Assembly (NCBI GenBank): GCA_900128395.1
Contig: LT649263.1
Location: forward strand, 1-52,241
Reading direction: 5' to 3'
DNA: 52,241 nucleotides
DNA from: Stramenopiles sp. TOSAG23-2
Lineage: Eukaryota; Sar
Part shown: positions 30,723-40,100 of the stretch, in pieces
Numbering within the stretch: position 1 is the first letter of the stretch
Layout: each line of letters starts with the position of its first letter
The notes under the pieces: model-generated
Seen by the model: the letters and a program-made list of their open reading frames with translations, nothing else
What the model was told of the DNA's origin: nothing
The model's database searches: none
Position numbers and translations under genes: made by a program

Positions 30723-32993
30723 TCATTTGGACATAGATGGATCTTGCCAACCTCTAACAACACCTAGTTTTTGTTTATGCAATCTATCAAAAATAGACTT
30801 TGCTTTATTACGAGATACAATTTTACCTTTTGCTTTTTTAACGAATTTCTCATTTTCTTCATTAATCTTGCTTTGAACTCTTTCCTCCATTAATTCCGTT
30901 TTATTCTTACGTTCATTTAAACGCTCCCAAATTGGTTTACGACCAGATGTCCTGGTGCCTTTACCCCATCTTGTCTTTGGCTTAAATGTACATTTTTGCA
31001 TTTCAGTAAATTCCTTCATGGCATCCAATGCTTCGACATCTTTCCTTTGCTCATTTAACCTTTCCCAAATAGGCTTACGCTTTGCTACTCCGTCTCGTTT
31101 TGGTGGTGATCTTTTTTTAGGTTTACACTCATCAATTTCTTTCTGTAATTTCAATTGAGCGCGTTCATTTACAATATCACGTTTATCATACGATAATCTT
31201 TCCCAAATTGGTATTGTCTTCTGTTTTTGACGACCATTACTCATAGTAGAATTGTTCATGCTATTATTGTGAGTAGTACTATTAACACTTTCCACGCCAT
31301 CATTAGTCTTACTATTGTTATTATAATTATTATTATTACTATTGGGTTCTTCAAGATAATAAACTGATAAATTTCTATTTCCTTTTCCTGGCGTTTTACT
31401 TTCAGGACTATATACATTGCTTTTTCTTGCTCTTCCATTATTGCTAGTAGTACGTGATATACCATTTGGAGATGGACTTGGACTACGTCCTCTACGTCTA
31501 GATTTGGCAATAATGTTGGCACTTCGCTTTCCAACTTTAGGCTTAAACGTACATTCTTCCATTTCCCTTTCAACTTTTGCTTGTTTTATACGTTCTTGAC
31601 GCTTCGCAGTATCCTGTGATTGCCTATGCAATCGTTCCCATATTTTACTTTGTGGTTTCTCATTTGGCCGTGCTCGACGTGCACTTTGTGGTCTGCGATA
31701 TGGTTTAATAGATGGACGAAATGTTAAACCTTCTTCTTTCTTCAATTCTTTTTCTCGCTTTTTAAGTTTTGCATCACGTTTTTTTATATATTCATTTGAT
31801 AATCGATTTACACTTTTGTCAATTTCCTCTTTTGTCATTTTATGTGCATTTTTTGGAGATAATTTTTTATTTGGACTGTTTCCATCTCCTAATGATGTAT
31901 TATTATCTGTTGCTACTACTAAACCTAATGCTTCCAACTCCGCTTTATCTTTCGCTTCACGTTTTTTTTTCAATTTAGCATTGGTTCTTTTTCCATATTC
32001 TTGTAAGCGTGCATATACATCTTTTGGCGCTTTGTCACTACCTCTCGACCTTCTCGCACTACTTGATCGTCTTCGATTAATTTTTGGTTGAAACGTACAC
32101 CCTACGATTTCCTTTTCATCTTTTTCTTGTTTCCTACGTTGAATGCGTTCTTTTTTACCATCGTTGTATAACATTTCATATCGCTTCCTTCCACCTGGAC
32201 TTCGTGAACGACTGCCACGTGATGTTATTTTCGGCTTAAAAGTTAATACTTTAGAATCATGATCTATTTTCTTCTTTGCTAATTTTGCACGCGACTGTGC
32301 AGCATCTTCATACAATCGATCAAATCTACTGACTCTACCACCACTATTACTGTTGTTATTTACACTATTTTTGTTTTTGTTACTCTTTTTTTTGATAGCA
32401 GAAGATGAAGTATTTATCTTTGGTTGAAACGTACACTGTTCCATAAGTTCCTCTTCTCTTAACTTTTCAATAGAATGTTTTGTTATTTCAGCATTTTTAT
32501 AAAGTCGTTCAAATGCATTTCCACTCCGACGCGTAGCTTTTCCTGAGATAGAACCTAACCTTTTAGACCGACTTGATATAGTCGGGTTAAACGTGCAGCC
32601 TTCTGGGATGGATTGACGGCGTTTCTTTAATTTTTCTTTACTTTCCATACCACGCTTATACATTTTTTCAGTATACTCTTGATCATAAATCTTACCAGGT
32701 TTATTACTAGTATTAATTTTAGATGATGATGACGATGGTGACAAATACGATGATACTGATCCATTACCATTTGCAAATCCATTTCTTTGAGATCCATTTT
32801 TAATATTATCAATACTGTTGATAGACATATTGTTAATTTTATCTGTAATATTATTATTCCTACTAATATTGTTTTTTTTCACTTCATCTTGTCCATTATT
32901 ATTATTTGTCTCCACGTCATTATTATTATCATACATACTATCATCCCCTGTTATGGATGCTAATTTTTTTTCCAATTCAGCAAGCGACGTCAT
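30723..32993 (-). CDS. RLY/CTFxPKI repeat protein, predicted coiled-coil
   Basis: Protein of 756 residues that I cannot name. The ATG at 32993 is the first in frame; upstream codons lack ATG. After a Ser/Asn-rich start, the body consists of about nine degenerate repeats of 50-90 residues. Each begins with a (I/A/R)(W/F)ERL(Y/N) box, continues with a Lys/Arg/Glu helix, and most end in a (C/L)TFxPKI box. Seen instances include GCTFNPTIS, CTFQPKINT, LTFKPKITS, GCTFQPKINR, LTFRPSIKP and CTFKPKVGK. The three boxes PIWERL near the C-terminus are nearly identical. No membrane segment or catalytic motif is present. Proteins with such TFxPxI boxes and basic coils occur in flagellated protists, which suggests a cytoskeletal or flagellar role; that is weak inference. 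It diverges from the lipid kinase gene. Confidence 0.75.
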   Translation of the reverse strand: MTSLAELEKKLASITGDDSMYDNNNDVETNNNNGQDEVKKNNISRNNNITDKINNMSINSIDNIKNGSQRNGFANGNGSVSSYLSPSSSSSKINTSNKPGKIYDQEYTEKMYKRGMESKEKLKKRRQSIPEGCTFNPTISSRSKRLGSISGKATRRSGNAFERLYKNAEITKHSIEKLREEELMEQCTFQPKINTSSSAIKKKSNKNKNSVNNNSNSGGRVSRFDRLYEDAAQSRAKLAKKKIDHDSKVLTFKPKITSRGSRSRSPGGRKRYEMLYNDGKKERIQRRKQEKDEKEIVGCTFQPKINRRRSSSARRSRGSDKAPKDVYARLQEYGKRTNAKLKKKREAKDKAELEALGLVVATDNNTSLGDGNSPNKKLSPKNAHKMTKEEIDKSVNRLSNEYIKKRDAKLKKREKELKKEEGLTFRPSIKPYRRPQSARRARPNEKPQSKIWERLHRQSQDTAKRQERIKQAKVEREMEECTFKPKVGKRSANIIAKSRRRGRSPSPSPNGISRTTSNNGRARKSNVYSPESKTPGKGNRNLSVYYLEEPNSNNNNYNNNSKTNDGVESVNSTTHNNSMNNSTMSNGRQKQKTIPIWERLSYDKRDIVNERAQLKLQKEIDECKPKKRSPPKRDGVAKRKPIWERLNEQRKDVEALDAMKEFTEMQKCTFKPKTRWGKGTRTSGRKPIWERLNERKNKTELMEERVQSKINEENEKFVKKAKGKIVSRNKAKSIFDRLHKQKLGVVRGWQDPSMSK

Positions 32994-33644
32994 CTTGTTT
33001 TTTATTTGTATGTTTTCCACCGACTATATTCCTATTCTTCCTCTTATTCCAGCATGTTGTGTAGTACACCCCATGTATTTATAATCCAGTCTAACTGTAT
33101 TTATTTTGTGTTATATATAAGTTACATCATATATCTATCGTATTTTTTGTTGCATCAAATCCAGCAATCATCGTCATTCGTCATGTGCTCATCACCACAC
33201 AGGCTTAACTTTTTTTGTGGGGGCTAAAAGCCAGAAAGCCAGAAAGCTAAAGCAACAAAACAGGCAAATAATTGGAATGGAATGCTGGAATGCCTGGAAT
33301 GCCAGAATGCCAGAATGCTGGAATGCCAATGCACGAATGAAGACTTGAAGACGGCATGGAATTCCCACCAAAAACCTTATTATTCCCTTTTTACCTACTC
33401 GTACTTTAATACTAATATACGTACATAATATTAATGAAATTAATACCTATCAAAAACAATAATCAATTTTCTCATCAATTTTTTCGAGATTAAAAAATGC
33501 CACTACTACTAAGTTGCCTAAAACAGACGACTAAAACTTAATAAAATGAATCACAAATAAATATATTATGTACATATATATGTATACAGAGAGAGACTGG
33601 CAAATGCATACATACATACATACAGATATATTAATACAAGCAAA
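32994..33644. promoter_or_regulatory. Divergent region with AGACGACTA and GGAATGC array
   Basis: AGACGACTA lies at 33525-33533. A GGAATGCTGG/GAATGCCAG array at about 33273-33330 is the reverse complement of the array upstream of the phosphodiesterase gene. AGCCAGAAAGC repeats lie at about 33228-33248, and CATA tetranucleotides near 33607-33623. The regulatory role is inference. Confidence 0.45.
33273..33330. repeat. GGAATGC(C/T)(A/G)G short-period array
   Basis: About six imperfect units alternating GGAATGCTGG, GGAATGCC and AGAATGCC, GC-rich in an AT-rich background. Confidence 0.75.
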
Positions 33645-35582
33645 ATGGGAAATTCGATTACTACCATGTGTGCTTCCGCGCGAACAAAAGTGGAGGAGAA
33701 TAATATTATAGTCAATGCTGTTTCTTCTGGTTCATCTGTATTACGGTTATATGACCCGGTAAGTACAGTTGAATCAACAGTAGATAATTTTACTCTGTTA
33801 AACCAAGTTATATGTTTATTAATTTGTCCTTTGGAACAAGATAGGAGATTAGGGATAGCACTTTTTGATCAATTGACTGATAAAGAAATTGAATTACACA
33901 TGCCATTTTGGATAGCTGCTATACGCTACAATAACATACGCCATTTTTCTTTAGAAGGCATAGCAACAGATAAAGACGCTTGGATTGGTGTTGCTAAAAA
34001 TAATACAACAGTTGATAAGACTGATGATGGTAATAATAATAATGACCAAGAGGATGAATGTATTTTACTTGGCAAATCTTTAATAAAGCGTGCATTGGCA
34101 TCGTTGCCAATATATCGTAAGCTATATTTTGCATTAAAAGCGGAAATGGAATATGGCATATCATCGTCAATAATGAATAATTCCACCCAAATAAACGAGG
34201 AGGAAAATAATAATAATAATAATAATGATACAAATAGCGCTGAAAAACAAGGTGATGATAATAGTACTGAAGATAATATTTCTACTAAAAATGGCAATGT
34301 CATTATTGATAAAGATAAATCAATGGCTAATATAAAACATGTGTTTGAAGAATTAATGGGCAAATCTCAACAAGCTGGTGATGTAAATAATAATAAACTG
34401 AATATAGTAAAATCGCAAGAAAATTTGTTGGAAAGTATACAAGAAATATGGGCCAAAGCAGGCGGTAAAGACAAAGTTGGTGCAAGTAAATTATTGACAA
34501 GTTTACAAGCTGATGTGAAATTTTGGAATAATTTGAATGAAAGCTGGTTACCAACATCCTATAATAAACAAATTACAAACGTTTTAATTGATGATCTATA
34601 TGTATATCCAACTTCTTGTTTACCAATTAAAATTTTCTTTCAAGTAAATATTGAAAGTAATAGTACTGGTGCCCCGTTAGATGTAAGCGTACCGTCAGGT
34701 CAAGAGGAGGTTAAATTATCAAATCCGCCAAATGAAGAGACGAAGACGAATAATGATATCGATGCTATTGAACGGAGTAATAATACTAATTTAAATACTG
34801 GAATCATTTTTAAATGTGGTGACGATTTACGACAAGATCAGATTGTCATGAGCTTTTGTAGTTTAATACAGAATATATTAAACAACTCTGGCACAAAAGT
34901 TAAAATTTTAACGTACGACATCATTGCACGTAGTCGCACCGAAGGATGTGTAGAAGTCGTACCAAATGCAAAAAGTATCAACGAGATCAAATACGAATTT
35001 CCAATACAATACGCACCAGGATTTCTTGCAAAATCATTGGAGGCAAATAAGGAACAAGTTATGAATAATCTAGTTGAAAGTTGCGCTGGTGCATGTTTAT
35101 ATTCATATGTACTTGCACTTGGCGATAGGCATTTAGATAATTTAATGATGACGGATCAAGGTGATATATTTCATGTAGATTTTGGATACATTTTTGGTAA
35201 AGATCCTCATGAACAGAAATACACACCGCCAAAAATTCGTTTAGACGGCTGTGTAGTGCATGCACTGGGTGGTGTTGGTAGTCCATATTATGAAAAATTT
35301 GAAAACTTATGTTTAAAAGGATTTGTTGATTTACGACGTGCGAGCACAATTTTGATTCGTGCATTACATTATGTAAAATTTAGTTGTATACCAAGTTTAA
35401 TTAACGAAACAAAATTTGATACGCGTTTAAAGCGCTTAAAATCGCAACTAATGTGGGAACAGCAATTATCGGAAAGTGATGCGGTATTAAAATTTAAAGA
35501 CATATTAGAAGAAAGTCGAAATCACTTTTTACAGCCTTTGGTTGAGGTGTTGCATAATTGTAGTACAAGTTTCAATCGATGA
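33645..35582 (+). CDS. Vps34-like phosphatidylinositol 3-kinase lacking the C2 domain
   Basis: Lipid kinase of 645 residues. The C-terminal half carries the PI3/4-kinase core closest to class III (Vps34): IIFKCGDDLRQDQ (about 390), catalytic loop GDRHLDNLM (about 493), metal-binding HVDFGYIFGKDP (about 511) and an activation loop PPKIRLDG without the extra basic residues of class I. Residues about 48-120 (LLICPLEQDRRLGIALFDQL and following) match the start of the PIK helical domain. Only some 45 residues precede it, so the N-terminal C2 domain of Vps34 (about 875-890 residues in all) is missing. Instead the protein starts MGNSITTMC, which fits an N-myristoylation signal (Gly2, Thr6) with a palmitoylatable Cys9. 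Asn/Asp-rich inserts interrupt the middle. Predicted to make PI3P on membranes; direct lipid anchoring is inference. The ATG at 33645 is well supported by that motif. Confidence 0.87.
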   Translation: MGNSITTMCASARTKVEENNIIVNAVSSGSSVLRLYDPVSTVESTVDNFTLLNQVICLLICPLEQDRRLGIALFDQLTDKEIELHMPFWIAAIRYNNIRHFSLEGIATDKDAWIGVAKNNTTVDKTDDGNNNNDQEDECILLGKSLIKRALASLPIYRKLYFALKAEMEYGISSSIMNNSTQINEEENNNNNNNDTNSAEKQGDDNSTEDNISTKNGNVIIDKDKSMANIKHVFEELMGKSQQAGDVNNNKLNIVKSQENLLESIQEIWAKAGGKDKVGASKLLTSLQADVKFWNNLNESWLPTSYNKQITNVLIDDLYVYPTSCLPIKIFFQVNIESNSTGAPLDVSVPSGQEEVKLSNPPNEETKTNNDIDAIERSNNTNLNTGIIFKCGDDLRQDQIVMSFCSLIQNILNNSGTKVKILTYDIIARSRTEGCVEVVPNAKSINEIKYEFPIQYAPGFLAKSLEANKEQVMNNLVESCAGACLYSYVLALGDRHLDNLMMTDQGDIFHVDFGYIFGKDPHEQKYTPPKIRLDGCVVHALGGVGSPYYEKFENLCLKGFVDLRRASTILIRALHYVKFSCIPSLINETKFDTRLKRLKSQLMWEQQLSESDAVLKFKDILEESRNHFLQPLVEVLHNCSTSFNR

Positions 35583-35703
35583 GACAGGATTAGAGTTCTT
35601 TCATTTTGTTTTAATTTTTTATAAAAATGTGGGTGCTTAAATATATTATATATTTTAAGATATACGTGTGTAATATATTATGTACTACACGAATATTTTT
35701 TTT

Positions 35704-36204
35704 TCACACATGTAGATTTTTCCATAAGCCTCCATATTTATAATATGGGTTTGTATTTTTATCGCCGTCTACAACTCCATTAGCTACAGAAGGTAAATTC
35801 CAACATTTTCCACATATCATTTTCCATTTTAACTTTGGTGTTATATTACATCTTATTAACAGATTGACGTTCTTTTTACATAGATCACATGGTTTTTGAC
35901 CTTTAATTACAATACCACTGTTACATTTATTTACATCTTTTGCTTTTTTTTTTTCCTCCGCCATACGACTTCTTCTAATTTTATTACATTTTTTACTACA
36001 AGTTGTAACATCATCCCACACATTTTCCCATTTCTTTCTCCATGTAAAATCTCTCTGGCAAATTACACAATTTTTTACTGGAATATGTTTACCCCGATCT
36101 AATATAATTCGCTCTCCGTTTTTTGCTGCTCTTTTTAATGCTAGTTTAAGAGCCATATTAGATATTACAGAAGAATAACGTATAGACACAGTAGACTTTT
36201 GCAT
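35704..36204 (-). CDS. DUF2256 protein with a second zinc-ribbon-like Cys pair, likely organellar
   Basis: Protein of 166 residues from the ATG at 36204. An in-frame ATG at 36342 would add 46 hydrophobic, Cys-rich residues spanning a TACCAGGTA motif, so I prefer the shorter start. The N-terminus (MQKSTVSIRYSSVISNMALK) is basic and Ser-rich, like a targeting peptide. The DUF2256 core reads NCVICQRDFTWRKKWE, then a DVTTCSKKC end, a C-x2-C...C-x3-C metal site found in small bacterial and algal proteins of unknown function. A second C-x2-C...C-x2-C site (CDLCKKN, CGKCW) follows, which simple DUF2256 proteins lack. Function unknown. It converges on the lipid kinase gene (121 bp between stops). Confidence 0.78.
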   Translation of the reverse strand: MQKSTVSIRYSSVISNMALKLALKRAAKNGERIILDRGKHIPVKNCVICQRDFTWRKKWENVWDDVTTCSKKCNKIRRSRMAEEKKKAKDVNKCNSGIVIKGQKPCDLCKKNVNLLIRCNITPKLKWKMICGKCWNLPSVANGVVDGDKNTNPYYKYGGLWKNLHV

Positions 36205-37185
36205 GGTGTATGGTAGGAGTATAAAGGTATTTTGTTTTTCCAATAATTCTAATAATAATAAAAAAAAAAAATATAGCGTGCATGTGTGCTTATATTGTAT
36301 TCGAAGAATAGCACAATACCAGGTATTATTATTCGCACACATACATCATAGAAATTTACCGTATTCATGATCCACATGTTTTTAAATTGAGGCATAGCAC
36401 CATATAGCATATATTATAGCATACAGACGACTACAGCCTATATTACTGTATAATACCAGGCGGTAGTGCGGTATAGGCGGTAGGTGAAATACGGCTAGCT
36501 CTAGCTAGAGCTAGCTGGGCTAGCTCTAGCTATTAAGAGGACTGTACCAAAACAAAACGAAACACATGTAAAAACAAACAGTGTTACGAGTATAATATAC
36601 GAGGATAAAGGCACAAAATAAAAACATGTATAGGAAAGAAGTTGGAATAAATACAAAAAGTGGAGGAAGATGATAATTTAAATATTCTATATTTGAATAA
36701 TTTCAATAATAGCTACCACCGTAAACAATAGTTTCAATAATATTAAAATATATGTGATTTTTGGTTGGTTGTACGTCATGGACTATTAGCATCTAAATAG
36801 CATTAAAAATTATATAATAATACCTGGAATACCTGGTACTGTATGTAGCTACCTATCTAGTATTATACCACCGGTGGTATCTAATCTACGAGATAGTCTA
36901 TATACTACCAGGTACTAACTTTGGATTGTAAATTGCAACAATTATTATTAATGCAATCCAGGCAATTATTATGATTCGAAACAATTGGAATAAATTTGAA
37001 ATTTGACTCTTGTAAACACATACATATACCTCTCTCTGGTGGCATATGGATATATATATATCAGTATACATCTTCAAAAGAATACAAAACAAAACATATT
37101 TTATACGACTTTTATGTTTTACTGCTTTTCCCCACAAACACAAGAATCAAGATAAATACTAAACTACATCAGCAACGAAAAAAAA
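36205..37185. promoter_or_regulatory. Motif-dense divergent promoter region
   Basis: This gap has the richest set of shared motifs: TACCAGGTA at 36317-36325 and 36906-36914, TACCTGGTA at 36830-36838, and AGACGACTA at 36425-36433. It also holds a perfect 22-bp palindrome at 36494-36515 inside a TAGCTC/GAGCTA block, a CGGTAG repeat block at about 36461-36485 and an ACCACCGGTGGT palindrome near 36867. It separates the DUF2256 gene from the C2H2-HMG-RAMA gene. Confidence 0.5.
36494..36515. repeat. Perfect 22-bp palindrome of CTAGCT units
   Basis: The sequence equals its own reverse complement over 22 bp, centred on CTAG, and a partial second copy follows after GGG. It could extrude a hairpin or bind a dimeric protein; neither is shown. 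Confidence 0.85.
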
Positions 37186-40100
37186 ATGTCTGCCTCTCAA
37201 AATGGCAGGCCAAAATTTGTTTGTCCAGTTTGTAGCATATCTTATGCTGGTGCAAGTGGTTTATGGTATCATATGAAAGCTGCACACGGAAAACCATATG
37301 AAATGGGTTCAGCAAGATCGATGAACTATCCTTGGGCTGAAAATTTGATTGGTCCGCAAGATGCTCAAAGATTAAAAGATGCAAGAATGTTGCAAAAACA
37401 ACAGCAGTCAAATCCATATGTTTCTTTTAGTGGACGTACTCACGCTGGCAATAGACAACCAGTACGAACTATGCAACATGGTTTTGGCAACAATCATCAA
37501 GATACTTTAAATTTTTATGCAAATAATAATGGCAGTAATGGCGCACGTAGGATACAGCCAAGACCGCCACAATCACAGTACATTCAACGGACTCAACAGC
37601 TGGCCGAAGCTCATTCTAGAGCACCAGTCGAAAAGTCAAAGCCATCTGAACCAATAATCGATTCCATATTTAAATTTACCTGTCTTGATGATGATATAGG
37701 TTATAATATTAACGAAGAAAGAAATGAGGTTGATAAAGACAACGTTTCTATCTATATTGCTACAAGAAAAAAAAATTGGAGGAAGCAGCGAAGAATTAAA
37801 AAATATCAAAGGCAAATGGATGCTACTTGTGAAAGCATTGAGACTGTCTTAGGTGCATTAAGGCATTTAATTAGAGATGGTTTTATCGACAAATCTCATT
37901 TATTTCAAGCTACGAGTGAGCAAACCATTGCGCGAGTGATAAAAAAACGTATTCAGCAAAGGTATGAAACTTTTTTAAAAGAATATTATGATTTTGAAAA
38001 TAAAAATAGTAATCAACACCCTGATGTTGATTACAACAGTTGTAGAGACTTCAATAAATCTATTGCACCAAAAACATATGGAATCAAAAATGGCAGAAAG
38101 AGCAATGGAGAAGATAGCAAGTTGATACAGGCGATGCTTGCTGATGAATATGTTGAAAATAATGTGCCGAAACCAAAAAAACCACCAAATGCATACTTTT
38201 TATATAGGAAGAAAAGAAGAACAGAACTGGATCAACAAATGAGAGCAAGTGGAAGCCTTAATACAAAAAGTAGTTTAGAAGGCGAAGGATACTTTACCCA
38301 AATGCGGCAGATAGGTCATGAATGGAAGGAGCTATCTGCAGAAGAGCAAAATGCATATAAAAAACAACATCAAGAGATGAACAAAAAATGGAAATTACAA
38401 ATGATTGAATATAAAAAAGCATGTGTTGACGCGAAGAAAACATTTTATATAAAACAACAAAAGGAAAAAAAGAAAAATGAAAAATATAAGAATAGCAATA
38501 GTAATGGCATGATGATGGAAACTGACATGGGAACTAATATATCACCATCACCATCACCATCATCATCACCACCACCATCAACGACGACGATGACGACAAC
38601 AACAACAACAACAACAACTACTGCCATCACAGACGGGGCGGCAACAGAATCTGATGATAATGCTACTGATTCCGAAAATGAAGCCGATGATAATGTTTTT
38701 ATGGATGAAATGCCATCAAACTATAATGCCTTTGACAATGATCTTGATATGGATAATTATTTAGACAACAGTTTATCGCCATTACAACCGCGAAGAAAAA
38801 CAAAAGAACAATTACTGAGGGAAAAAGAAAAGAAAAAAGTTGAAATTGTACAAAATTTAAGTCCACTTTTGAAAAATGATTTAATATATTTAAAACATCC
38901 ATATGGTACTCAAATTATAACGGACCAAAGGGTAGCAAGAAAAATGTACAAAGTTTACGATGCAAGCGTCCATGATGATTTGATGCAGCAGTGGCACCAA
39001 GGCACACCTGTAGGTGACGTAGGAAACGAGGCAGAAATTCAGTCGCATTATAATGTACGCAAGGAAAATTTGAACTACATAACCATACGTTCCTCATTTT
39101 CAAAACCCTCGTTTGTTGTACGTGGCCCAAAAAGTACTATGGCGGAAGAAGACGAGGATCCTAATAATAGTATTCTAAATATATATAATAGTGATGATGG
39201 CGATGAGGACGAAGGTACAAGCGCTGAAGAAATAGACGATGATGACGACCTTCTTCATGACGACGACGACGATGATGAGGATGATGATGTTACAATGCTT
39301 AGTAATAATAATGATGCCGATGCCCCACAACAAAACAAAGTCATAAAAGTCCATAGAAAAGTGAAGGAAGTTATGAAAAAAGTTATTCGGATACTTGAAA
39401 AACAAGACTACGAGGAAAAAGCATTCATACTTTCAGAAGCTTTTAGATTGCAATACGAACAAAACAAGTGGTTCATTAAACGACAGACCGACTGGATAGA
39501 CAATAGAAGGAGACGCGTAGATTTCATGGGCATTATAGTTCCTGGCCCTGGTGTTGTATTTCAAAAGAAATATGCCGAGTATCGCTCTCACATACATTCA
39601 ATTACAAAATGCGTTAATGATATGATTTTCGAATTAGAAAAAAATTTGGAAGTTCCGCTCCTAAGAATGACTAAAAAAAACACAGAAGATGTATATAGGT
39701 ATGATTCAAATCGTGGGCTTAAGAGTTTGGGGGTATGGAAGGATATAAAGACAACGAAAGTTGTTATTGGCCCTGAAATTGTAAAGGTAGCAAATAAAGG
39801 AATCGATGGAATCAAAGAATATATGGCAATGATACGCGAGCAGTATCCTAAACGAAGAAATCCGCTAACCATGAAACGCAAAGGTGTTGCAGGTTCGTTT
39901 TCACGCAATCCAATTCGAGATCTAGATAATATGTACGGAAAACGAATGAAGTTTGTACCACGGTATCTCAGACATCAAAAGCGAAGTCTAGAGCATAGAA
40001 TAACTGTTTATGACATGATCAAAGTAGGAGCAATAACGCCAGGCACAAATGTGATAGAAGTGAAATACAAAACAAATTCGATTAAAGCAAATTTACTACC

